This document shows, piece after piece, positions 33,431-41,566 of a DNA stretch of 51,165 nt; the stretch's first letter is position 1; every line of letters begins with the position of its first letter. Made by a program: the position numbers and the translations under genes. Under the pieces are notes generated by a model. That model saw only the letters and a list, made by a program, of their open reading frames with translations. It did no database searches and had not been told where the DNA came from. This stretch comes from Roseateles toxinivorans (lineage in GTDB: Bacteria; Pseudomonadota; Gammaproteobacteria; Burkholderiales; Burkholderiaceae_C), in assembly GCA_945898095.1 (NCBI GenBank), contig CAMDHE010000016.1:1-51165 (forward strand). Reading direction: 5' to 3'.

Positions 33431-35202
33431 GGCAGTTCCAGGGCAAGTTGGTCAAGCAGATGGATGAAGGCGAGAACACATTGTTCGGTGTCGTCGTTGG
33501 TGATCGATTCGAGTGGGTTATGGCTGATGCCGGCATTCAAGCCGCGCATGAACAGCATCGCTTGCGGCATCACTTCATGCAGCTTCATCGCATCATGACC
33601 GGCGCCGCTGGGCATGCGGTAAAGCGGTAGACCCACTGCCTGTACGGCTTGTTCCCAACGTTGTTGCCAGACTGGCGCCGAAGGGGCTGCTGCCGAGCGC
33701 ATCGTCTCTTCGAGGTGGTAATGCAGGCCGCGTCTTGCGCAGATCTGCTGCAACTCATGGCGGACCTCGGCAGCGCATTGATCGCGCACCGCGTCGGTCG
33801 TGGCACGGATGTCGAGGCTGAACTTGCAGCGGCCCGGCACGACATTGATCGAGCCATTGGGCACTTCAAGCATGCCCATCGTGGCGACGAGATGGGGCTC
33901 GGCACCAGCGCGCCTTTCGGCGAACAAGGCCAGTTCGGCCACCGCGGTGGCGGCGTCGCGGCGCTGGTCCATCGGCGTCGTCCCCGCATGGCTGGCCATG
34001 CCGACAATCTCGCCGGCGTAGCGCAGGCTGCCATTGATCGAGGTGACGATGCCCAGCGGCAAGTCGAGCAAGTTCAGGACCGGGCCCTGCTCGATATGCA
34101 CTTCGACAAAGCCGAGGTAGTCGGAGGGATTGCGTTGCAGCTTGGGGATGTCGTCGACGCACAGCCCGGCCTGCTGCATTGCTTCGCGCATCGGAATGCC
34201 CTGGGCGTCTTTCTGGTCCAGCCAGGCCATGTCGAAATGCCCGGTCAGCGCGCCCGATCCGAGGAAGACAGCCTTGTAGCGCTGGCCTTCCTCTTCGGCG
34301 AATGCGACGACTTCGAAGCCGAAGGGCAAGCGCCGGCCCTGGCGGTGCAACTCGCGCACGCAGACCATCGGTACCAGGATGCCGAGCCGTCCGTCGTATT
34401 TGCCGCCGTTGCGCACGGTGTCGTAATGGCTGCCGGTCAACAGTTTTTTGGCCTGGGGATCGCTGCCATGGTAAAGGCCGACGACGTTACCGACAGCATC
34501 GATGCTGACTTCATCAAAACCGCAATCGACGCGCATCCAGCTCGCCAGTTGCTGCGCGCAAGCGCGGTGCGCGTCGGTCAGGTAGGTGACGGTGAGCTCA
34601 CCGCGCTCGGCATAGCCGGGGTCGCTGTGGACCGCCAGCTGTTCAGCCCAGTCCCAGACCTGGTTGCCCAGATCCGGGCTATGGCCGAACTTGTCGTCTA
34701 GGCGGATCTCAGCGATACGGTGGACATTGCGCAGGCATTCGGCCAGCTCAAAATCAGGATGATGGTCCAGCCGCCGGGCAAAGTTGGCGATGATCTCGGT
34801 CCGGTCCAATCCCAGCCCTCGCGGTCCGCGCACGGCCAGGATGAAGGGGAAACCGAACTTGGCGTTGTACTCGGTGTTGAGTTGCTGGAGGCGGGCAAAT
34901 TCCGCTGCATTGCATTCGGTCAGCCCGGCCTTGCCTTGCTCATCGGTCGACTCGGTGGTCAGCGTTTTGCTGAGCATGGCCTTGCCGGCCAGTTCGGGGT
35001 GGGCGCGGACGAGGGCCAGCTGGGCTTCGCGGCCGGCCTCCCGCACCACGCCGGCCAGCGCCAGCTTGAGCTGCGCCAGGCTGGCGAAGGGCCGGCAGGC
35101 GGCGGCGCGCTGCGCGATCCAGGGCGAATGTTCATAAGTGCCGGTAAGCAGTGCAACAAAGTCGTCAGCCGCGGCGGCATTGATCTGATCAAGGGTCAGC
35201 AA
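33427..35202 (-). CDS. fused OHCU decarboxylase (UraD) and allantoate amidohydrolase (AllC)
   Basis: A 591-residue two-domain enzyme. Residues about 1-165 are OHCU decarboxylase, which converts the UraH product to S-allantoin; its catalytic His is H68 in LVRAHPELAGKAM, and the NAKFGFPFILAVRG block is typical. Residues about 180-591 are an M20 allantoate amidohydrolase, with metal blocks LLTGSHYDTV, GGKYDGRLG and FAEEEGQRY, and GMASHAGTTPMDQRRDA. I choose TTG 35202 as the start: GGGAG lies six bases upstream, it follows the puuE stop directly, and the upstream frame codes for puuE. Fusing non-consecutive steps (PuuE acts between them) may aid channelling. Confidence 0.9.
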   Translation of the reverse strand: MLTLDQINAAAADDFVALLTGTYEHSPWIAQRAAACRPFASLAQLKLALAGVVREAGREAQLALVRAHPELAGKAMLSKTLTTESTDEQGKAGLTECNAAEFARLQQLNTEYNAKFGFPFILAVRGPRGLGLDRTEIIANFARRLDHHPDFELAECLRNVHRIAEIRLDDKFGHSPDLGNQVWDWAEQLAVHSDPGYAERGELTVTYLTDAHRACAQQLASWMRVDCGFDEVSIDAVGNVVGLYHGSDPQAKKLLTGSHYDTVRNGGKYDGRLGILVPMVCVRELHRQGRRLPFGFEVVAFAEEEGQRYKAVFLGSGALTGHFDMAWLDQKDAQGIPMREAMQQAGLCVDDIPKLQRNPSDYLGFVEVHIEQGPVLNLLDLPLGIVTSINGSLRYAGEIVGMASHAGTTPMDQRRDAATAVAELALFAERRAGAEPHLVATMGMLEVPNGSINVVPGRCKFSLDIRATTDAVRDQCAAEVRHELQQICARRGLHYHLEETMRSAAAPSAPVWQQRWEQAVQAVGLPLYRMPSGAGHDAMKLHEVMPQAMLFMRGLNAGISHNPLESITNDDTEQCVLAFIHLLDQLALELP

Positions 35203-35206
35203 AGGT

Positions 35207-36169
35207 TCACTCCCAAATGAAGGCGGTTGCGGGGTCGAAGGGATGGGTGGACTTCCAATGGCGCGCGATGTCGATGCGACGGGCCACCCAGACTTGCTCA
35301 TGGGCTTGCACATGGTCGAGAAAGCGCTGCAGCGCGCGCATCCGGCCCGGCCTGCCCAGAATGCGGCAATGCATGCCGATGCTCATCATCGAAGGCCGGT
35401 CGGCGCCTTCGGCGTAGTGGACATCGAAGGCATCGCGCAGGTAATTGAAAAATTCATCGCCATGCGAGTAACCCTGGGGCAGGGCAAAGCGCATGTCGTT
35501 GGCGTCGAGCGTGTAGGGCACAACCAGATGGGGTGCCAGCGTCTGGTCGCTCTTGCGCACCTGCAGCCAGAAAGGCAGGTCGTCGCCGTAATAGTCACTG
35601 TCGTATTCGAATCCGCCGAAATCGGCCACCAGGCGGCGCGTGTTCGGGCTGTCGCGCCCGGTGTACCAGCCCAGCGGCCGCTCGCCGGTCAAGGCCTCGA
35701 TGCGCGCCATGGCCAAGGTCATATGCTCGCGCTCGGTGGCTGCATCGAAGCCCTGGTAACTGATCCAGCGCCAGCCATGGCAGGCAATCTCATGGCCCAA
35801 TGCCTTGAAGGCAGCGGTGACTTCAGGGCTGCGCTCCAGCGCCATGCCGACACCAAAGACAGTCAGCGGCAGCGCGCGGCGCTCGAACTCGCGCAGGATG
35901 CGCCAGACGCCGACCCGCGAACCATATTCATAGATGCTCTCCATGCTGAGATGGCGTGCGGCGAAGGCCGGCGGGTTGAACATCTCGGACAGGAACTGCT
36001 CGCTGCCGGCGTCTCCATGCAGCACCGAGTTTTCACCGCCTTCTTCAAAATTGAGCACGAATTGCAGCGCGACCCGCGCCTTGCCCGGCCATTGCGCTGA
36101 TGGCGGCAATCGGCCATGGCCGCGCAAGTCGCGTGGATAGGCAGAAAGCGGCTTTGTACTTTGTTTCAT
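35207..36169 (-). CDS. puuE: allantoinase PuuE (polysaccharide deacetylase fold)
   Basis: A 320-residue cofactor-type allantoinase of the polysaccharide-deacetylase family, opening the allantoin ring to allantoate; unrelated to the AllB amidohydrolase. Family blocks are AYPRDLRGHGRLPP, LQFVLNFEEGGENSVLHGD, GHEIACHGWRWISYQ and LGWYTGRDSPNTRRL. Length is standard. It lies six bases after the GntR gene and four bases before the TTG start of the UraD-AllC fusion, so the genes are one transcript. Confidence 0.95.
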   Translation of the reverse strand: MKQSTKPLSAYPRDLRGHGRLPPSAQWPGKARVALQFVLNFEEGGENSVLHGDAGSEQFLSEMFNPPAFAARHLSMESIYEYGSRVGVWRILREFERRALPLTVFGVGMALERSPEVTAAFKALGHEIACHGWRWISYQGFDAATEREHMTLAMARIEALTGERPLGWYTGRDSPNTRRLVADFGGFEYDSDYYGDDLPFWLQVRKSDQTLAPHLVVPYTLDANDMRFALPQGYSHGDEFFNYLRDAFDVHYAEGADRPSMMSIGMHCRILGRPGRMRALQRFLDHVQAHEQVWVARRIDIARHWKSTHPFDPATAFIWE

Positions 36170-36175
36170 GCTTGA

Positions 36176-36901
36176 TCAGCCCCGCGGTCGCAGGGCAGAA
36201 AAGAGGTCAGCGGTATGCGGGTCGAGTCGCAAGTTCTTCTCGACGGCGGAAATATGTTGCTCCATCAGCCTGGCCGCAGTCGACGGATCGCGCGCCTCCA
36301 GGGCCTCGACGATCAGCACATGCTCTTGCTGCGAATGGGCGGCCGAATGCGAGGACTGGTACATCAGGGCAATCAGCGAAGACCGGCTCAGCAGATCGGA
36401 CAGCAGCTGAGCCAGCACCTCGTTGCCGAGCATGCGGGCGATAACGACGTGAAAGTCAGCCAGCAGCCTGGTTCGGCCGGCCACGTCGGTACGGCTCACG
36501 GCGGCGGCCTCGTCACTCAAATGGGTGCGCAACTCGGCGATCTGCTTGTCGGTGATCAGCGCGCAAAGCTGTCGCACCATCGCACCTTCAAGCATCGCGC
36601 GGACCTGAAAGACCTGTTTGGCTTCATCGACGCTGGGCATTGCGACCGATGCGCCGCGTGCAGGTTCCAGCGTCACCAAGCGGTCGCGGCTGAGTTGGTT
36701 GAGGGCCTGGCGCACCAAGGTGCGCGAGACCTGGAAGATGTCGGCGATTTTCTGCTCGGAGAGTTTGGTGCCCGGCATCAAGCGGCGCTCGACGATCGCC
36801 GTGGTGATCGACTCGACGATGCGCTCGGTCGCGCCCGCTGTTGCAGTCTTGCCGGCGCCAGGCGCAGGCAGGATTTTCAGCGGGGCTCGGGTTCGGCTCA
36901 T
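36176..36901 (-). CDS. GntR/FCD-family regulator of urate genes
   Basis: A 241-residue FadR-type regulator. The winged helix covers about residues 25-95 (VESITTAIVERRLMPGTKLS, then VSRTLVRQALNQLSRDRLVT), and the FCD effector domain the rest (ADFHVVIARMLGN, HSQQEHVLIVEALEARD supply ligand or metal His). It heads the minus-strand operon with puuE and is divergent from uraH. A shared GTATACAAT sequence before uraH and before puuD is the likely binding site. The effector may be urate or a downstream ureide. Confidence 0.88.
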   Translation of the reverse strand: MSRTRAPLKILPAPGAGKTATAGATERIVESITTAIVERRLMPGTKLSEQKIADIFQVSRTLVRQALNQLSRDRLVTLEPARGASVAMPSVDEAKQVFQVRAMLEGAMVRQLCALITDKQIAELRTHLSDEAAAVSRTDVAGRTRLLADFHVVIARMLGNEVLAQLLSDLLSRSSLIALMYQSSHSAAHSQQEHVLIVEALEARDPSTAARLMEQHISAVEKNLRLDPHTADLFSALRPRG

Positions 36902-36937
36902 TGTCGGGATTAAAAGGACTGGTGGTGTACGCTATAG

Positions 36938-36947
36938 TGTATACAAT
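36938..36947. promoter_or_regulatory. candidate GntR operator between regulator and uraH
   Basis: TGTATACA palindrome at 36938-36945 within TGTATACAAT. The 9-mer GTATACAAT (36939-36947) recurs before puuD at 37418-37426. It sits in the 117-base divergent gap; TACAAT (36942-36947) could be a -10 box for uraH, so binding would block transcription. Confidence 0.6.
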
Positions 36948-37018
36948 ATTTGTGGGCATTCAAGCCTTCGCTGTCGAATCGACAGACTCTTATCTTCAAA
37001 CCGCAACCAAGGACCTTG

Positions 37019-37375
37019 ATGGGACAACTCAGCACCCATGTGCTCGACCTGATGAACGGCTGCCCGGCGGCTGGCATGGAAGTCATGCTGCAGCAGGTCG
37101 ATGGACCGCACCCTGTCACACTGAAGTCATTCCGGCTGAATGCTGATGGCCGCAATGATGGCGGCCCGCTGCTGGATGCACAGTCGATGGCTGCAGGGCG
37201 CTACCGCTTGCTTTTCAAGGTTGCGGCCTATTTCCGGACGCGCGGGGTGCTGCTGCCTGAGCCGGCTTTCATCGACGAGGTGCCGCTTGATTTCGGCATC
37301 GCCGACCCCACCGCCCGTTACCACGTGCCGCTGCTGGTCTCACCCTGGGCTTATTCGACCTACCGGGGTTCCTGA
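37019..37375 (+). CDS. uraH: 5-hydroxyisourate hydrolase (transthyretin-like)
   Basis: A 118-residue transthyretin-related enzyme that hydrolyses 5-hydroxyisourate, the PuuD product, to OHCU. The active-site residues are present: H7 in LSTHVLD, the Arg in LNADGRNDGG, H102 in RYHVPLLVSPWAYSTY and the C-terminal YRGS signature at 115-118. ATG 37019 has AAGGA seven bases upstream (about 37008-37012). It is divergent from the GntR gene and precedes puuD by 194 bases that contain a second operator copy. Confidence 0.96.
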   Translation: MGQLSTHVLDLMNGCPAAGMEVMLQQVDGPHPVTLKSFRLNADGRNDGGPLLDAQSMAAGRYRLLFKVAAYFRTRGVLLPEPAFIDEVPLDFGIADPTARYHVPLLVSPWAYSTYRGS

Positions 37376-37417
37376 CCTGGATCAGGGTTTACGCCGAATT
37401 TCAATGTAAACCAAACC

Positions 37418-37426
37418 GTATACAAT
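37418..37426. promoter_or_regulatory. second GTATACAAT operator, upstream of puuD
   Basis: GTATACAAT in CCGTATACAATTTTTT, matching 36939-36947 exactly over nine bases, 144 bases before the puuD start. The GTATAC core is palindromic. The repeat before two urate genes supports control by the adjacent GntR protein. The rest of the gap up to 37569 shows only the TTGGAG ribosome site at about 37557-37562. Confidence 0.6.
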
Positions 37427-37569
37427 TTTTTCGTCGCCGCGGCGCCCCAAAGTCAGTCGAATCATTTTGACCTTCGGGTTTGCGACATTTGCTTCTCACA
37501 GAGCCCGCTGTGGTGAGAGGAGGGTGCAGCGCTTGGCGCTGGGCCTCCTCGATCCTTTGGAGTCGCTGT

Positions 37570-38775
37570 TTGGAAGCATATCTGCTTGACTGGGTGAACC
37601 TGCTCCTGCGCTGGGCTCATGTCGTCGTCGCGATTGCCTGGATCGGCGCTTCCTTTTACTTCGTCTTTCTCGACAATAACCTGACCCGTCCGGAAGATCC
37701 GGCGCTGCGAGAAAAGGGCGTCGATGGCGAACTCTGGGCCGTCCATGGGGGTGGTTTCTATCATCCGCAGAAGTACCTGGTTGCGCCGGCCAGGATGCCC
37801 GAGCATCTGCATTGGTTCTACTGGGAGAGCTATGCCACTTGGCTGACCGGCTTCGCGCTGTTCACTTCTCTTTACCTGTACAACGCTGGGACTTACCTGG
37901 TCGACAAAAGCGTTCATGACTGGTCACCTGCTGCAGCCATCGCTGCTTCGCTGGGCTTCTTGTTGTTTTGCTGGCTGATCTACGACGCTATCTGCCGTGT
38001 GTTTGGACAGTGGAAACATGGCGACTTGATCGTCGGTGCTGGCGTCTTGGCGGTGGTGGTCATCGCTTCCTGGCTGGCCTGTCAGTTGTTTGCCGGGCGC
38101 GCGGCCTTTTTGCTGGTTGGTGCGATGCTTGCCACCACGATGAGCGCCAATGTGTTCTTCTGGATCATCCCTGGCCAGCGCACCGTGGTCGCACAGTTGA
38201 AGGCGGGACAGCCGGTCGACAAGATTCATGGCTGGCGGGCCAAGCAGCGCAGCGTTCACAACACCTATTTCACGCTGCCGGTACTGGTGGCGATGATGTC
38301 CAACCATTACGGCTGGCTTTATATGGGCAAGCAGAACTGGCTGGTGCTGGTGCTGTTGATGCTCGCCGGCGCGCTGATTCGCCACAGCTTCGTGGCCCGC
38401 CACAAGGCGCTGGTGCAAGGCCGGCGCGTGCCCTGGGAGCATGCGGTGATCGGGGTTGCCGTCCTGCTCGGGCTGGCCATCTGGTTGGCACCACCGCCAC
38501 CGACCGCAGCGGAGCGCTTGTCCGCAGCCAGACCGGCCAGTTTTGCCGAGGTCAATGCGGTGATCGAGCAGCGCTGTGTGCTTTGCCACAACGCCGGGTT
38601 GGCCAACAAGAATGTGGCCCTGCACCAGCCCGAATTGATCAAGCAGCATGCGCTGGCGGTTTACCAACAGGTGGCTGTGCTCAAGCTGATGCCGATGAAC
38701 AACGCCACCCAGATCACCGATGACGAGCGGGCGTTGATCAAACGCTGGTTCGAGGCCGGCGCCGCTTTGAATTGA
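37570..38775 (+). CDS. puuD: membrane urate hydroxylase PuuD with C-terminal cytochrome c
   Basis: A 401-residue integral membrane enzyme that oxidises urate to 5-hydroxyisourate, passing electrons to its cytochrome c domain rather than forming peroxide. About eight membrane helices occupy residues 1-310 (LLLRWAHVVVAIAWIGASFY onward); the C-terminal domain carries the heme motif CVLCH at 336-340. TTG 37570 is chosen since the family starts (M)EAYLLDW and GGAG lies seven bases upstream; the frame extends back to 37480 with unrelated sequence. It needs a terminal oxidase from elsewhere. Downstream is the purine permease. Confidence 0.94.
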   Translation: MEAYLLDWVNLLLRWAHVVVAIAWIGASFYFVFLDNNLTRPEDPALREKGVDGELWAVHGGGFYHPQKYLVAPARMPEHLHWFYWESYATWLTGFALFTSLYLYNAGTYLVDKSVHDWSPAAAIAASLGFLLFCWLIYDAICRVFGQWKHGDLIVGAGVLAVVVIASWLACQLFAGRAAFLLVGAMLATTMSANVFFWIIPGQRTVVAQLKAGQPVDKIHGWRAKQRSVHNTYFTLPVLVAMMSNHYGWLYMGKQNWLVLVLLMLAGALIRHSFVARHKALVQGRRVPWEHAVIGVAVLLGLAIWLAPPPPTAAERLSAARPASFAEVNAVIEQRCVLCHNAGLANKNVALHQPELIKQHALAVYQQVAVLKLMPMNNATQITDDERALIKRWFEAGAALN

Positions 38776-38819
38776 CCCCTGTAACCCTGTTGACTGCAAG
38801 AAAGATCGAGGAGACAAAC

Positions 38820-40325
38820 ATGACTCAAACCACAGTCCACCCAGTGGACGAAAAACTGCCCGTCGGGCGCCTGGCAGCCCTGGGGCTGCAGCATGTGCTG
38901 GTGATGTATGCCGGCGCGATCGCGGTGCCGCTGATCGTCGGGCGGGCACTCAAGCTCAGCCCCGAACAGGTGGCGATGTTGATTTCGGCCGACCTGTTCG
39001 CCTGCGGCGTCGTGACCCTGATCCAGAGTTTTGGCATGACGAAATGGTTCGGCATCAAGCTGCCGGTGATGATGGGCGTGACCTTTGCTGCCGTGGGCCC
39101 GATGGTGGCTTTTGCCAATGCCGTACCTGGTGTTGACGGTGCCCGGGCGATCTTCGGCGCGATCATTGGCGCTGGCTTGATCTCGATGATCATTGCGCCG
39201 ATCGTCAGCAAGTTGCTGCGCTTCTTCCCGCCGGTGGTCACCGGCACGATCATCGCCATCATCGGCATCAGCCTGATGCGCGTCGGCGTCGGTTGGGCCA
39301 TGGGCGGGCCGGCCAATCTGGCGCAGAGCGTCGATGTGCCCAAGCTCATCGCCATGGTCGATGGCGTCAAGGCCGGTGCGGAAACTGCCGCGGCTGCGGC
39401 TGCGGCTGCCAGCGCAGTGGCCCCGGCGCTGAAGCTGCCCGGCCCGATCCCCATGGTCAACAGCATGAATTATGGCGCGCTGGACAATTTGGCCATCGCT
39501 GCGTCCGTGCTCTTGTTCATCCTGCTGCTGGTCAAGTACACGAAGGGCTTCATCGCCAACATCTCGGTGCTGCTGGGCATCGGCGGTGGTTGCGCGGTCG
39601 CCATCGCGATGGGCAAGATGAACTTCGACAAGGTCGGTAAAGCAGCCTGGTTCGATCTGGTGACGCCCTTCGCTTTCGGCTTGCCGACTTTCGACATCTT
39701 GATGATCCTGACCATGGTGGTCGTGATGATCGTGGTGATGATCGAATCGACCGGCATGTTCCTCGCCTTGTCGGATCTCACCGGCAAGAAGATCAGCCAG
39801 GCTGAACTCGCTGCCGGCTTGCGCACCGACGGCCTGGGTACGCTGATCGGCGGCGTCTTCAATACCTTCCCCTACACCAGCTTCTCGCAGAATGTCGGCC
39901 TGGTCGGCGTGACCGGCGTGAAGAGCCGTTGGGTCTGTGTGGCTGGCGGCGTGATCATGGTGATCCTCGGCTTGTTGCCCAAGATGGCGGCTTTTGTCGA
40001 GGCGATTCCGCAATTCGTGCTGGGCGGTGCGGGCCTGGTGATGTTCGGTATGGTCGCTGCCACCGGCATCCGCATCCTGTCGACGGTCGATTACAAGGGC
40101 AACCGCAACAACCTCTATATTGTTGCGCTGGCTGTCGGCTTCGGTCTGATTCCGCTGGTAGCGCCGCGCTGGAGCCAGCAGATGGCTGCCGGACTGCACC
40201 CCTTGCTCGATTCGGGCATTCTGCTGACCGCAGTGGCTGCCGTGGTGCTGAATATCTTTTTCAACGGTGCCAACGGCGATGCCGAGGGCTCAATCGAAGC
40301 AGCCAAAACGGGTCAAGCCCATTGA
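38820..40325 (+). CDS. NCS2 family urate/xanthine permease
   Basis: A 501-residue purine permease of the nucleobase-ascorbate (NCS2) family with about 12-14 membrane helices. The NAT signature is QNVGLVGVTG; other blocks are LGLQHVLVMYAGAIAVPLIV and FGIKLPVMMGVTFAAVGPMV. ATG 38820 is preceded by GAGGAG, which excludes the frame start at 38772. It follows puuD by 44 bases, so urate is the expected substrate. An alanine-rich insert (residues about 188-200) is encoded partly by three CGGCTG repeats at 39391-39408, probably a loop. Confidence 0.92.
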   Translation: MTQTTVHPVDEKLPVGRLAALGLQHVLVMYAGAIAVPLIVGRALKLSPEQVAMLISADLFACGVVTLIQSFGMTKWFGIKLPVMMGVTFAAVGPMVAFANAVPGVDGARAIFGAIIGAGLISMIIAPIVSKLLRFFPPVVTGTIIAIIGISLMRVGVGWAMGGPANLAQSVDVPKLIAMVDGVKAGAETAAAAAAAASAVAPALKLPGPIPMVNSMNYGALDNLAIAASVLLFILLLVKYTKGFIANISVLLGIGGGCAVAIAMGKMNFDKVGKAAWFDLVTPFAFGLPTFDILMILTMVVVMIVVMIESTGMFLALSDLTGKKISQAELAAGLRTDGLGTLIGGVFNTFPYTSFSQNVGLVGVTGVKSRWVCVAGGVIMVILGLLPKMAAFVEAIPQFVLGGAGLVMFGMVAATGIRILSTVDYKGNRNNLYIVALAVGFGLIPLVAPRWSQQMAAGLHPLLDSGILLTAVAAVVLNIFFNGANGDAEGSIEAAKTGQAH

Positions 40326-40377
40326 CGTGGACAATACGCGTCAATCAAATCATTACCAACCATAAAAGGAACTGAAA

Positions 40378-41364
40378 ATGAAACTGAACAAAAAAGCCAT
40401 ATTGGCTGCTGCTGCGGTCCTGAGCATTGCCGGTGCGGCGCAAGCCCAATCAACCGTGAGCCTGTACGGTCTGCTGGACCTCAGCGTCGGTGCGAGCAAG
40501 GCGCCAGGTAGCAGTTCATCGGTCAATAACGTGGCCAGCGGCAATATGAGCACCAGCCATTTCGGCGTCTCGGGCAAGGAAGATCTCGGCGGTGGCCTGG
40601 GCGCTTCGTTCGCGATCGAATCGTTCCTGCGCAGCGACAACGGTTCGTCCGGTCGCTTCACCGGCGATGCCTTCTGGGCACGCAACGCCTATGTCAGCCT
40701 GACCAGCAAGGAATTCGGCGACATCAAGCTCGGCCGCAATACGACGCCGCTGTTCGTCTCGACCTTGATCTTCAATGCCTTCGGCGACTCGTTCGGCTAT
40801 TCGCCGAGCATCCGTCATGTCTTCACCAGCGGCACTGTCAGCGGCGACTCGGGCTGGAACAACTCGGTCCTCTACACGACCCCGAACATGGGCGGCGCTT
40901 CGGTCAGCTTGTTTACAGCCGCTGCTGAAGGCACAGGCGACAACAGCACCGGCATCAGCGCGCTGTACTTCGGCGGCCCCTTGGCTTTGACTGCGGTCTA
41001 CCAGAAGGTCGGCAAGAATACCGTCGGTGCGGTTCAGGCGACCAACACCACGCAGTTCGGCGCATCCTATGACCTGGGTGCGGCCAAGCTGTTCGGCCAA
41101 TACAGCAAGATCGACAACAACACCGTCATCAACAGCTACAAGATCACCTCCTTCGGTATCGCGATGCCGGTCGGCGCGGGCAAGGTCATTGCCCAGTACA
41201 GCAACATGAAGCCCAACACCGGCGCCGAGCTGAAGACGTTCAGCTTCGGTTATGACTACAACCTGTCCAAGCGCAGCGATCTGTATGCGGTCTATATGAA
41301 CGATGCCAAGACCGGTGTTTCCACCGGCAACAGCTACTCGGTCGGCCTGCGCCACCGCTTCTAA
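40378..41364 (+). CDS. Gram-negative trimeric porin
   Basis: A 328-residue outer-membrane porin of the betaproteobacterial Omp32/porin_4 type. A signal peptide (KKAILAAAAVLSIAGAAQAQ) is followed by STVSLYGLLDLSVG, SHFGVSGKEDLGGGLGASFA and FWARNAYVSLTSKEFGDIKL, and the protein ends in YSVGLRHRF with the terminal Phe needed for BAM insertion. AAAGGAACTGAAA precedes ATG 40378. It lies 52 bases after the permease and ends at a strong terminator, so it may serve as the outer-membrane entry for purines, or simply be a general porin. Confidence 0.95.
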   Translation: MKLNKKAILAAAAVLSIAGAAQAQSTVSLYGLLDLSVGASKAPGSSSSVNNVASGNMSTSHFGVSGKEDLGGGLGASFAIESFLRSDNGSSGRFTGDAFWARNAYVSLTSKEFGDIKLGRNTTPLFVSTLIFNAFGDSFGYSPSIRHVFTSGTVSGDSGWNNSVLYTTPNMGGASVSLFTAAAEGTGDNSTGISALYFGGPLALTAVYQKVGKNTVGAVQATNTTQFGASYDLGAAKLFGQYSKIDNNTVINSYKITSFGIAMPVGAGKVIAQYSNMKPNTGAELKTFSFGYDYNLSKRSDLYAVYMNDAKTGVSTGNSYSVGLRHRF

Positions 41365-41401
41365 GCTGAGCAACCGGCAAGCCGGATAGCTTGCTGCATC
41401 G

Positions 41402-41440
41402 GAGGGTCTGGACTTGGGCAAGTTCAGACCCTCTCTTTTT
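41402..41440 (+). terminator. intrinsic terminator after porin
   Basis: A 14-bp stem with one G-T pair, GAGGGTCTGGACTT against AAGTTCAGACCCTC (41402-41415 and 41420-41433), a 4-base loop, then TCTTTTT. It closes the puuD-permease-porin run. Confidence 0.85.
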
Positions 41441-41566
41441 GAAGTTGCCGCTGCTGAGAAAATTTTTTCGAGCCCAAGGCCGCAGCTCGCTTGTCATACA
41501 TCAAGACTCATATCCGACGCTGCATAGAGAATCCGCGTTTTCACGCAGCTCAGCGCAAGGCCATCC

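Noticed and set aside
32477-33598. 373-codon plus-strand ORF
   Set aside because: Antisense shadow of the M20 hydrolase and AllC ends, no domain pattern.
40516-41421. 301-codon minus-strand ORF
   Set aside because: Antisense to the porin, which has clear signal peptide and terminal Phe.
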